Shown one piece after another: positions 42,401 to 49,425 of a stretch of DNA of 64,000 bases. The DNA lies in contig NZ_BILX01000020.1 in NCBI RefSeq assembly GCF_004000785.1, forward strand, positions 37,593-101,592, in the 5' to 3' direction. The DNA comes from Paenibacillus ehimensis NBRC 15659 (GTDB taxonomy: Bacteria > Bacillota > Bacilli > Paenibacillales > NBRC-103111). A program made the translations under genes and the position numbers. The notes beneath the pieces are model-generated. The model saw nothing but the letters and a program-made list of their open reading frames with translations. It did not search any database and was not told the DNA's origin. Each line of letters starts with the position of its first letter. The first letter of the stretch is position 1.

Positions 42401-42928
42401 TACGCTGGCCGTCGTCCTGCCCACCTCGTTTCGGTACTGGAACGTATACAGGCCGGACGGAACGGCGGCGATATCGACGTGCTTGGCGTTCGCATCAAGC
42501 GTCTCGCGAATCATAAGTCCCGCCTTCGCGAAGTCGTTGGTATTGCCTTGCTCCGTCACTTGCGCAATGATCGCGCCGTTGCCGGTTAACGGCTGATACA
42601 CGTAATGGAATTGGTCGGAGGTGCCCCAGATATCCTTCCCGGCTCCCTTAACGGTGTACACGCCCGTGCCGGCATTGAAGTCCGCGCTGCCCGCCGTCGC
42701 CGGTGACCCGATATCCTTGCTCGTCCACGGGCTGGGAACGGCTGCCAACGCTCCGATCCTTCCGCTATCGTAGACGGCGGAAGTTGTCGTTGCCGGAGCG
42801 TTGGAGTTACCCGGTTCCAGGCTGCCTTGCTGCGCCTCCTGCCCGAACCCTTGAGCCGGCATCATGAGCTGGAGCGCGAGCAGCACGGAGATCCCTAATG
42901 CTTTTGCCGCTTTACCATTCATCCTCAA
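39482..42928 (-). CDS. secreted multidomain protein: two beta-sandwich modules, four FN3 domains, C-terminal sugar dehydrogenase
   Basis: A 1,148-residue exported protein. Signal peptide to about residue 30; beta-sandwich module 1 (about 60-250, PWTSKDIGSPATAGSADF, KAGLMIRETLDANAKHV); two FN3 domains (about 255-430, LSWTASTDNVGVTGYDV). Module 2 is closely similar to module 1 (about 440-615); two more FN3 domains (about 620-805). The C-terminus is a glucose/sorbosone dehydrogenase beta-propeller (about 810-1148, VPWALAFAPDGRIFFTER, HNGGRLKVGPDNKLYFSNG, GHRNPQGLAWQPGTNRLFSSEHG), a PQQ-dependent fold. It probably oxidises sugars outside the cell while attached to polysaccharide. TTG 42928 has AGGGAG six bases upstream; ATG 42922 is the alternative. 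Confidence 0.85.
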   Translation of the reverse strand: MRMNGKAAKALGISVLLALQLMMPAQGFGQEAQQGSLEPGNSNAPATTTSAVYDSGRIGALAAVPSPWTSKDIGSPATAGSADFNAGTGVYTVKGAGKDIWGTSDQFHYVYQPLTGNGAIIAQVTEQGNTNDFAKAGLMIRETLDANAKHVDIAAVPSGLYTFQYRNEVGRTTASVKTNSASPSWLKLERDGNTFKGSYSTDGSAWTEVGRTSVSMGSGVYVGLAVSSHNVSKLSTAIFANVSLAGSDTAPPSVPTGLTSPGQTETTIDLSWTASTDNVGVTGYDVFQDGTLVGSPLSASYSVVGLTPGTAYSFTVKAKDAAGNSSAASSPLSVTTKADTTAPTVPTNVSAAGKTDTTVTLTWTASTDNVGVTAYDIYRDGALVQANVAETSYTVTGLTASTAYSFTVKAKDAAGNQSAASPPLSVTTNAPGPGEVPAPWQSKDIGSPAVAGSALYDANTDVFTVSGAGKDIWGTSDQFRYVYRPWSGDGTIVALITSQTNTDGWAKAGVMIRENLNADAKHADLLLSPSNGFTFQYRTAAGGTTESIKQASSSPAWVKLQRTGNVIKGYVSNNGMNWGDIGSVTLGMGADVYFGLAVTSHNVSTASTATISKVNVNASGDVYPPTAPTNVTVDSKTDTSVGLTWLASVDDIAVTGYDVYRDGVLAGSTTTATSFKTTGLKANTTYSFTVKAKDAAGRESEPSTPLSVTTAAQPDTQSPTAPSNLTSPGKTSSSVSLAWTASTDNVGVFKYEVYKDGTLADSTTGTTFTVSGLKANTAYSFTVKARDLAGNVSPASNALSVKTSGTSSDPYTLQVVADKLEVPWALAFAPDGRIFFTERNSGRVRVVVNGQLRSTPVITLGAPFYYQPKSEGGLLGIALDPNFETNHYMYLYHTYKDANNTVKNRLVRLIENNNTAKLDKVLLDKLPGAVYHNGGRLKVGPDNKLYFSNGNYGKTDDTLTYLGGKIFRLNLDGTIPSDNPFGASSPVYTRGHRNPQGLAWQPGTNRLFSSEHGEAAKDEINYIVPGANYGWPDYEGDNQNKPGITPPLIHSGNTRWAPSGITFVSDGPWKGDLLVSNLVGKQIIRMQVKEENGKPVIGNLSYLYKNTYGRIREIIEAPDRSLYFITSNNGDKNGDGTPDKLIRLVPNF

Positions 42929-43313
42929 ATCGTGCTCCCTTCATCAAATATTGAAAAAAATAAGGCCTGCAAGCCATAGCCCCCGGTTTCCCCCACCTCC
43001 CTTCATGCGCCATCGGCTGCTTGTTTTCCCCTTGCCAATTAAAAAAGAGACGGCGACCTTAGTTTTCAGAAACTTGAACTGAACAGAAAGGTGGCGTCTC
43101 TTGTTTAAGGGGATTTCAGGCAACGTCAAGCAGAGTGAATCCATTATAAAGACCAATACCCATATATTAACATTATCATACCGTCAAAACTGTAATTTTT
43201 CTATTTCCTTTATTGATCTTTTCCTTGCCGGATATTGACAAAGATTATGAAAAAAAGAACAGGCCCCTTTCGGGCCTGTCCTTCTTTTTAAAAATCCTTT
43301 TAATATCCGCCGC
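42929..43313 (-). promoter_or_regulatory. structured leader region of the secreted dehydrogenase gene
   Basis: On the minus strand a long hairpin, AAGAGACGCCACCTT with AAGGTCGCCGTCTCTT, ends in TTTTTT (43103-43041). A second fold, CAAGC-AGCC with GGCT-ATG-GCTTG, is followed by a T-run (43022-42954). CCCCTT near 43110 can pair with AAGGGG near 43030, which would compete with the first hairpin. A TATAAT-like -10 lies at about 43149-43144. No known riboswitch class was recognised. A small separate terminator occupies 43251-43289. Confidence 0.45.
43251..43289 (-). terminator. terminator of the MFS-PadR operon
   Basis: ACAGGCCC (43259-43266) pairs with GGGCCTGT (43272-43279), flanked by A- and T-runs on both sides, so it may work in both directions. 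Confidence 0.8.
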
Positions 43314-43874
43314 CTACTCCTCCAGCGGGTTGCCGAATTCGTAGAGCCTCCCTGCCGCGGCATCCGCGGCCAGCCGCTCCAGCCAGCGCAGCTCCGTGAC
43401 GGCGTGCTCCCAGCGGCCTTTCATCAAATGCAGCACGCTGCGGGGCACGGTAGGAATATGCTCCTCGTAAATGCCGTGCAGCAAGGCGACGATGCGGCGC
43501 TGCTCCTCTACCTTTTGCGCAAGAATGGCATGAATGCGCTGCGCATCTCCATGGAAGGCGAACACCAGCGCCGCATACATCGGGTGGAAGACGGTCGTGC
43601 GGCTCTCGAACTGCTCCAGCAGCAGGCGGTGAAACAGCTGCCTGCCCTCCTCCGTAATCCGGTAGACGGTGCGGTCGGGGCGGCCGCTCTCCTTCACGAT
43701 TTCCGTCGCCTCGACATACCCTTCTTTATTCAACGTATCGATGGCGTAATACAGCGAGCCTTCCTGCATTTTAATGTAATGGAGCATGGCCCGCTCCTTC
43801 ATTTTATGCCGCAATTCGTAGGGATGGCTGTCTCCTTCCATGAGCAGACCCAAAATGACAAGCTTCATGGACAA
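43314..43874 (-). CDS. PadR-family transcriptional regulator
   Basis: A 186-residue regulator. The winged helix is at the N-terminus (MKLVILGLLMEGDSHPYELRHKM, MQEGSLYYAIDTLNKEGYVE, GRPDRTVYRITEEGRQLF) and the C-terminal helices mediate dimerisation (subfamily-2-like length). It follows the DHA2 exporter gene by 15 bases on the same transcript. It probably represses that operon through the palindrome at 45503. TTG 43874 has AGGTGA at six-base spacing; ATG 43868 is the alternative start. Confidence 0.9.
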   Translation of the reverse strand: MSMKLVILGLLMEGDSHPYELRHKMKERAMLHYIKMQEGSLYYAIDTLNKEGYVEATEIVKESGRPDRTVYRITEEGRQLFHRLLLEQFESRTTVFHPMYAALVFAFHGDAQRIHAILAQKVEEQRRIVALLHGIYEEHIPTVPRSVLHLMKGRWEHAVTELRWLERLAADAAAGRLYEFGNPLEE

Positions 43875-43889
43875 CGGTATTCACCTGCC

Positions 43890-45452
43890 TTACATATGCT
43901 GCGGGGCGTGAACGCCGGAGCCCTCTTCCGGGCTGCCGCCCTCCTTGCGGGGACCTTTTGCCGGAACTTCCATTTTGGCTCTGCCCATCAGCAGGATAAA
44001 GATAAGCGCGAGCACGGCCATTACGATTGTCACTTGAAACACATACGCGATCGAATCCGCAAGACCTACCATCATTTTCTCCAGCACCGGCTTCGGAACG
44101 TTCGCCTGAAATTCCGGCGACAGCAGCGCCCTCGGATCGGCCGGCGTCGTCGCCGCACCCGCTCCGGCGGGGAGCAGCTCGGACAGACGACGACTCAACG
44201 CGGACGCTTGCATCGCGCCCAGCACCGTCAGGCCGACCGCCGAGCCGATCGAACGGAAAAAGCCGACCAGCGAGGTGACGGTGCCGCGAAACCGGAAGTC
44301 GACGTTATGCAGCGAAGAAATCGACGTCACCGGGAAGCCCGTGCCGATGCCGAGTCCCATCAGAATCATATAGAGCGTAATTTGCCAACGGGGCGTATCG
44401 ATGGACACGAGGCTGAGCAGCGAGGTTGCGATCAGCAGCAGCAGGACGGAGCCGAGCATGATACCCCGGTACGACAGCTTGCCGATAAACCGTCCGCCGA
44501 TCGTGCTGCTCGCAACCACGCCGAGCATCATCGGCGTCAGTACGAGACCGGCGCTTGTCGCCGACCCTTGAAATACTCCTTGAATGAACAAAGGTATGTA
44601 CGTCGCCGCGGAAATCATCAGCGCCCCGTAGAAGAAACAGACGCCCATGCTGGCGGTAAACAACCGGTTGCCGAAAAGCGGAAGCGGCACGACCGGGGAA
44701 GCGGCGCGCATTTCCACCCGGATGAACAGCAGAAGGAAGACGACCGCTATAGCGAACAGACCGATGATCTGTAGCGAATCCCACGCATACTCCTTGCCTC
44801 CGAGCTCCAAACCGAACATCAGGCTCAAGATCGAAACGGTGAACACAAGCGTCCCAAGCCAATCGATTCTCTGATTCGGATTATTCGGCAGCACCGGATG
44901 ATAAAACAGCGAAATGAAAATCAATGACACGATACCGAGCGGGAGATTAATGTAGAAAATCCACGTCCAATCCACGTAATCGGTGAAATAAGCGCCCGCG
45001 AGCGGTCCGAGCACGCTTGAAATGCCGAAGACGGCACCGAACAGACCTTGCATCTTACCCCGTTTCTCCGGCGGAAAAATATCGAAGATAATGGCGAACG
45101 TAATCGGCATCAGCGCTCCGCCGCCGATCCCTTGAATCGCCCGGTAGACGATCAGCTGCGTCATCGTCGTAGACGTGCCGCAAAGCGCCGAGCCGATCAT
45201 GAATACAACAAGACCGAGCAGGAAAAACAGCTTCCGGCCATACATATCGCCGAGCTTCCCGAAGATCGGCATCGATACGACGTTGGCGATCAAATATGCG
45301 GAAAAGACCCATACGTACTTGTCGAGTCCTCCGAGCATCCCGATAATCGTCGGCATGGCGGTCGAGACGATCGTCTGGTCGAGCGAGGCCAGCAGCAGCC
45401 CGAGCATCAGCGCGGCGACCGTCCATGCGGTATTCGTTTTCTTCTGAACCAT
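43890..45452 (-). CDS. DHA2-family (14-TM) multidrug exporter
   Basis: A 520-residue EmrB/QacA-type transporter: LLLASLDQTIVSTAMPTI in helix 1 (motif D1), GKLGDMYGRKLFF (motif A), RAIQGIGGGALMPI (motif B), SSVLGPLAGAYF (motif C). The C-terminal cytoplasmic tail is long and charged. It lies in an operon with the PadR regulator. It is a distant paralogue of the exporter at 10755. Confidence 0.9.
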   Translation of the reverse strand: MVQKKTNTAWTVAALMLGLLLASLDQTIVSTAMPTIIGMLGGLDKYVWVFSAYLIANVVSMPIFGKLGDMYGRKLFFLLGLVVFMIGSALCGTSTTMTQLIVYRAIQGIGGGALMPITFAIIFDIFPPEKRGKMQGLFGAVFGISSVLGPLAGAYFTDYVDWTWIFYINLPLGIVSLIFISLFYHPVLPNNPNQRIDWLGTLVFTVSILSLMFGLELGGKEYAWDSLQIIGLFAIAVVFLLLFIRVEMRAASPVVPLPLFGNRLFTASMGVCFFYGALMISAATYIPLFIQGVFQGSATSAGLVLTPMMLGVVASSTIGGRFIGKLSYRGIMLGSVLLLLIATSLLSLVSIDTPRWQITLYMILMGLGIGTGFPVTSISSLHNVDFRFRGTVTSLVGFFRSIGSAVGLTVLGAMQASALSRRLSELLPAGAGAATTPADPRALLSPEFQANVPKPVLEKMMVGLADSIAYVFQVTIVMAVLALIFILLMGRAKMEVPAKGPRKEGGSPEEGSGVHAPQHM

Positions 45453-45498
45453 AAGTTGCTCCTTACTTTACCTGAGTGTATTTTTAGTGCTAAACTAA

Positions 45499-45526
45499 AT
45501 TATACTCAAATTTGAGTAGGCGGCAA
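45499..45526 (-). promoter_or_regulatory. promoter with PadR-type palindrome of the exporter operon
   Basis: On the minus strand TTGCCG (45526-45521), 16-base spacer, TATAAT (45504-45499). The spacer is almost filled by a perfect 16-bp palindrome, TACTCAAATTTGAGTA (45503-45518). A repressor bound there would block RNA polymerase directly. Confidence 0.7.
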
Positions 45527-45559
45527 GAGCAAGTGTGATTTTTTTCTCTGGGGCGTAGT

Positions 45560-45588
45560 TTGCCCTAATCCTGCAAGTATCATATAAT
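45560..45588 (+). promoter_or_regulatory. sigma-A promoter of the LysR gene
   Basis: TTGCCC (45560-45565), N17, TATAAT (45583-45588); about 100 bases of leader precede the GTG start. Confidence 0.65.
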
Positions 45589-45693
45589 GGAATAAGTCAA
45601 GAAATTGTATTTATGCTTCATAAACAAATGATAAAATTTGCTTATTTTGAGAATGCTATTGAAAGCGTTCGCGCCCCGGTGAGGAGGAACGTT

Positions 45694-46596
45694 GTGAATC
45701 TTAATCAGTTGGAAACGCTCATTACGATATCCAAAACCATGAGCTTTCGCAAAGCGGGCGAAATTCTGAATCTGACCCAGCCGGCCGTATCGGCTCAAAT
45801 TAAAAGTCTGGAAGATGAATTCAAAACGGTGCTGATCGACCGCAATCAGCCGGTTACGCTGACCGACAGCGGTCAAGTCTTTCTTGAGCATGCGGAGATT
45901 ATTTTGCAGACGGTCGAAGATTTAAAACAGCGGCTTTCGGATTTGAACCAAACGCCGCAAGGGCATATTCACCTCGGAACGACGACTTCGATCGCGATCC
46001 AGATTTTGCCGAGGGTGCTGTCTTATTTTCAGAACCAGTTCCCCTTGATCAAAACGACCATCCATTCGATGACCACCTCGCAAATTATGCACAGCGTCGA
46101 GAACGGTACGATCGATATCGGCATCACCTACCTGTTCGACAAGCATCCCGCACTCGAAAGCTCCGTGCTTTATTACGATACGTTCGAGCTGGTCGTCTCC
46201 CCCGCACATCCGCTTGCGCGTTTCGCGCATGTGCCGATCGAGCGGCTCCATGAGCTGCCGCTGATCATGCTGTCTCCGGAAACGGCCGGACGGAGGTTCG
46301 TGGATCAAATTCTGAAGCAGCTGTATATCACCCCGCAGGTGGTGATGGAGCTGTCCAGCAGCGAGGAAGTGAAGCGGATGGTGGAGCTGAATCTCGGAGC
46401 GGCGATCATCTCGAAGCTGTCGATCCAAAGCGAGCTGCGCCTCGGGACGCTCAAGATGATCAAGGTGAACGAGCTCGAGATTAGCCATCCGGTGGGGGTG
46501 GTGTACAAATCGGGCCGTTATTTGAGCTCGGCGCTGCACCAGTTTTTGCAGGATTTGAAGGGGATGCAGGAAACTCAATTCATAGGTTCGGAGTGA
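45694..46596 (+). CDS. LysR-family transcriptional regulator
   Basis: A 300-residue regulator. The N-terminal winged HTH is NLNQLETLITISKTMSFRKAGEILNLTQPAVSAQIKSLEDEF and the C-terminal part is a substrate-binding-like domain (HIHLGTTTSIAIQILPRVLSYF, TIDIGITYLF). GTG 45694 is used because AGGAGG lies six bases upstream. It precedes a PHP-type phosphatase gene by nine bases, which suggests one transcript. Its inducer is unknown. Confidence 0.9.
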   Translation: MNLNQLETLITISKTMSFRKAGEILNLTQPAVSAQIKSLEDEFKTVLIDRNQPVTLTDSGQVFLEHAEIILQTVEDLKQRLSDLNQTPQGHIHLGTTTSIAIQILPRVLSYFQNQFPLIKTTIHSMTTSQIMHSVENGTIDIGITYLFDKHPALESSVLYYDTFELVVSPAHPLARFAHVPIERLHELPLIMLSPETAGRRFVDQILKQLYITPQVVMELSSSEEVKRMVELNLGAAIISKLSIQSELRLGTLKMIKVNELEISHPVGVVYKSGRYLSSALHQFLQDLKGMQETQFIGSE

Positions 46597-46605
46597 GGGA
46601 ACGCC

Positions 46606-47412
46606 ATGAAATTCGATTTGCATACGCATCATGAACGGTGCGGTCACGCGACCGGAACCATCCGCGATTATATCGAAGCGGGGATCAAGAACGGCCTGCA
46701 AGTCATCGGAATTTCCGATCACTCGCCGTACTTTGCAAGCAGCGTGGACCGGGAGCAGCCCGGCATCGCGATGGCGAAGAGCGAGTTCGCCCGTTATGTG
46801 GAGGAAGTGCTGAAGCTGAGGGAGGAGTACCGCGGACGTATCGACGTTCTGCTGGGAGTCGAGTCGGACTTCTTCCCCGAGGTGGCGGACGTGTACCGCA
46901 AGGTGTACGAGCAATATCCGTTCGACTATATCATCGGGTCGGTGCATTTGTCGGGCGGCGTCAGCATCTTCAACCGGAAGCGATGGAACGGACTGACAGA
47001 CCGTCAAAAGGTGGAGCAAAAGGAGCTGTATTACGATCTGATCGAGCAGTCCGCGCGCAGCGGCATGTTCCAGATTCTCGGCCACATCGACGCGATGCGC
47101 GGCTTCTATCCGGCCTTCTCCGATATTCAGACCGACGCGGTAGACCGCACGCTGCAGACCATCGCCAAGTACGATATCGCCATCGAGATCAACACCTCCG
47201 GCAAAACGAAGGATTGCGGCGGCTGGTACCCGATCGACGAAATTCTGGAGCGGGCGCTTCATTTCGGCGTTCAGGTTTCGTTCGGCTCGGACGCGCACGT
47301 CCCTTCCCGGGTCGGGGACGATTGGGACGAGGTAGCGGCAAGGCTGAAGGAAATCGGGTTCCGCGAATGGGTGTACTACAAGGAAAAACAAAAGCAGGTC
47401 GTCCCTTTATAA
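46606..47412 (+). CDS. PHP-domain phosphatase, histidinol-phosphatase (HisJ/HisK) family
   Basis: A 268-residue metal-dependent phosphatase. Metal ligands appear in MKFDLHTHHERCGHA, ISDHSPY, LLGVESDFFPE, IIGSVHLSG, LGHIDAMRG and FGSDAHVPSRVG. The family includes histidinol-phosphate phosphatase of Gram-positives, but it lies outside a his operon here and follows a LysR gene, so another phosphate ester is possible. A long terminator follows. Confidence 0.85.
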   Translation: MKFDLHTHHERCGHATGTIRDYIEAGIKNGLQVIGISDHSPYFASSVDREQPGIAMAKSEFARYVEEVLKLREEYRGRIDVLLGVESDFFPEVADVYRKVYEQYPFDYIIGSVHLSGGVSIFNRKRWNGLTDRQKVEQKELYYDLIEQSARSGMFQILGHIDAMRGFYPAFSDIQTDAVDRTLQTIAKYDIAIEINTSGKTKDCGGWYPIDEILERALHFGVQVSFGSDAHVPSRVGDDWDEVAARLKEIGFREWVYYKEKQKQVVPL

Positions 47413-47481
47413 AGCAAGGGCAAAAAAATATCCGGCAAATTCCCCGAGAGCCGAGGAATTTGAGCCGGATATTTGTGCTTT
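47411..47481. terminator. extended convergent terminator
   Basis: AAAGCA/TGCTTT, ATATCCGGC/GCCGGATAT and AATTCC/GGAATT stack into one long hairpin between the PHP gene and the minus-strand gene at 47501. Confidence 0.85.
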
Positions 47482-47500
47482 GACGGCCGCCCGGCCGCGC

Positions 47501-48025
47501 TCATCTTGCGGTCCGCTTGGGTCCTGCGGCTCGTGCGGGCTTCGCATGCGCCCGGGAACGGGACTTGCGTACGGCTTTGGCCGGAAGCGGAAGGCTCTTA
47601 ACCTTCGCTCCGCCGAGCAGACCGCCCAAGCTCCCGAAGCTGCCAAACAGCTTGAAAATCGGGCCGATCTGCTTAACGATGGTGAACACCTTCTGCACCT
47701 TGCCCATGGTGGAAATGATGCCATCCAGTCCTCCGAGCGCATTGAAAAACGAAAGAAAGCCCCCGCCGCCGCCACCGGCGCCTTTGGCCACCTCCGCAGC
47801 GCCTACGCCGCCGCCGGCCACGCCGTTTACGGTACGTTCAATGCTGGAGAAGCCGCCTGCTCCCCCGCCGATGCCGAACGGGCTGAACAGCCCCCGCACT
47901 TGTGCCGTGTTCATATGGGGAGCGGAATGTACCGGGCGCAGCGGGCAGGCAGCGCCTCGTCTTGCCGATTGGGCTGTGCGCGCCGAAGCTTTTTTTGGAG
48001 CAACACGATGCTTTTTATTGTTCAT
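47501..48025 (-). CDS. glycine-rich protein, YqfQ/VrrA-like
   Basis: A 174-residue protein of biased composition. It has a basic N-terminus (MNNKKHRVAPKKASA), a glycine-rich centre (FGIGGGAGGF, AGGGVGAAEVAKGAGGGGGG), then a short helical segment (LDGIISTMGKVQKVFTIVKQIGPIF) and a very basic C-terminal tail. The helical segment recalls the conserved part of YqfQ/VrrA proteins, which are of unknown or spore-related function. AAGGAAGGGA lies seven bases before the ATG, and the shared terminator follows the stop, so it is probably a real gene. Confidence 0.6.
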   Translation of the reverse strand: MNNKKHRVAPKKASARTAQSARRGAACPLRPVHSAPHMNTAQVRGLFSPFGIGGGAGGFSSIERTVNGVAGGGVGAAEVAKGAGGGGGGFLSFFNALGGLDGIISTMGKVQKVFTIVKQIGPIFKLFGSFGSLGGLLGGAKVKSLPLPAKAVRKSRSRAHAKPARAAGPKRTAR

Positions 48026-48181
48026 TCGTCGATCCCTTCCTTAGCCGAGAAACTGAATCCGACTTGTCTGATACATCAGCGTATGTCGTTTCGCCCTTCC
48101 GCGTATGGGTAGGTGGACCGATCGAAGGAAAATAGGTGTATATTTAGGAAAAAACCATGTCCAAGGGGAGGGACTCCGAGC

Positions 48182-48661
48182 ATGACGTTCCGCCGCGCTA
48201 CAACGAATGACACGATGCCGCTCAGCGAGCTGTCGTTTCGCTCAAAAGCTTATTGGGGCTACGATCCGCAGTTTATGGAAGCCTGCCGCGAGGACTTGAC
48301 GCTGCGTCCCGAACATTTCCGCTCGTCAGCCGTCTACCTGCTTGAGACGGACGGCGGTGACATCGCCGGCTTTTACAGCCTGCGGCCTCCGGGTTCGGGC
48401 GGTTCGTCCGATCCCGTGGCGGAGCTCGACAGCCTGTTTGTCGCCCCGGAATATATCGGCCGCGGGTACGGAAAACGGCTGTGGAGCCATATGCTTGCTA
48501 CCGCCGCCGCGCTTCGCCTCCCGCGCATCCGCATTCACAGCGATCCGCATGCGGAAGCATTTTATACCAAAATGGGCGCGGTGCGTATCGGCGAGATCAC
48601 ATCCACCGTTTTCCCGGACCGGAAGCTTCCGCTGATGGAGTTGATTCTTACAGCCTATTGA
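48182..48661 (+). CDS. GNAT-family N-acetyltransferase
   Basis: A 159-residue acyltransferase: N-terminal MTFRRATTNDTMPLSEL, central strand DIAGFYSLRPPG, acetyl-CoA binding loop VAPEYIGRGYGKRLW (Q/RxxGxG/A type), and the last strands with FYTKMGAVRIGE. The substrate is unknown. GGGGAGGG lies upstream of ATG 48182. Only 32 bases and no terminator separate it from the response regulator gene, so it may be co-transcribed. Confidence 0.85.
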   Translation: MTFRRATTNDTMPLSELSFRSKAYWGYDPQFMEACREDLTLRPEHFRSSAVYLLETDGGDIAGFYSLRPPGSGGSSDPVAELDSLFVAPEYIGRGYGKRLWSHMLATAAALRLPRIRIHSDPHAEAFYTKMGAVRIGEITSTVFPDRKLPLMELILTAY

Positions 48662-48693
48662 TATAGAACAAAACCTGCAAAGGAGGAAGCGCC

Positions 48694-49425
48694 ATGCTCC
48701 ACGAGATGAGCGATATCGCGGGCAAAAAAATCGTCATTATCGACGATGAACCGGACCTCGTCAACCTCCTCGATGCCGTGCTGCGCAAAGAAGGCTTCCG
48801 CTTGGTGTTCAAAGCGGCCACCGGCCTTGCCGGCATCGAGCTGTGCCGCAGCGAAAAGCCGGATCTGATCGTCCTTGACGTCATGCTGCCGGATCTCGAC
48901 GGCTTTGCCGTCTGCCAGCAGCTTCGGCAATTTACGCTGGCGCCGATCTTTTTCCTGTCCGCCAAAAACGAAGACGTGGACAAGCTGCTTGGGCTAAGCC
49001 TCGGCGGCGACGACTATATTACAAAGCCGTTCAGCCCGAAGGAAGTCGCGTACCGGATGAAAGCGTATTTCCGCCGCAACCGGTACGCGGCCATGCAGGA
49101 GGAAAGCCGGAGCATCTACGAATTCGGCAGCGTGACGATCGATGAGAAACAGGGCGAGGTGCGCAAACAGGGCGTTCCCGTAACGCTCACCGCTAAGGAA
49201 TACCAGCTCCTGCTGTTTCTGGCCAAGCACCCGGGGCAACTGTTCAGCAAAGCGCATTTGTACGAAACGGTATGGGGCGATTCGTACACGGGGTATGACA
49301 ATACGGTGATGGTCCATATGCGCCACCTGCGGGAAAAGCTGGAGGACAACCCGTCGGAGCCGGAATATTTGCTGACCGTGCGGGGACTCGGTTATAAGCT
49401 GCAGCGAAAGGACGTTCGTCCGTGA
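48694..49425 (+). CDS. OmpR/PhoB-family response regulator
   Basis: A 243-residue regulator. The receiver has IIDDEPD, phospho-acceptor in IVLDVMLP, FLSAKN and ITKPFSP. The winged helix is LTAKEYQLLLFLAKHPGQLFS ... NTVMVHMRHLREKLE. AAAGGAGG is at seven-base spacing from the ATG. Its stop overlaps the kinase start (GTGA). The neighbouring lantibiotic-immunity-type transporter is its likely target, as in BceR, SpaR or NisR-like systems. Confidence 0.92.
   Translation: MLHEMSDIAGKKIVIIDDEPDLVNLLDAVLRKEGFRLVFKAATGLAGIELCRSEKPDLIVLDVMLPDLDGFAVCQQLRQFTLAPIFFLSAKNEDVDKLLGLSLGGDDYITKPFSPKEVAYRMKAYFRRNRYAAMQEESRSIYEFGSVTIDEKQGEVRKQGVPVTLTAKEYQLLLFLAKHPGQLFSKAHLYETVWGDSYTGYDNTVMVHMRHLREKLEDNPSEPEYLLTVRGLGYKLQRKDVRP

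Noticed and set aside
42929..43313. Cyclic di-GMP, c-di-AMP, cobalamin or fluoride riboswitch in the leader of the secreted dehydrogenase
   Set aside because: I compared remembered consensus blocks and none was present in order. Only hairpins with T-runs can be supported.
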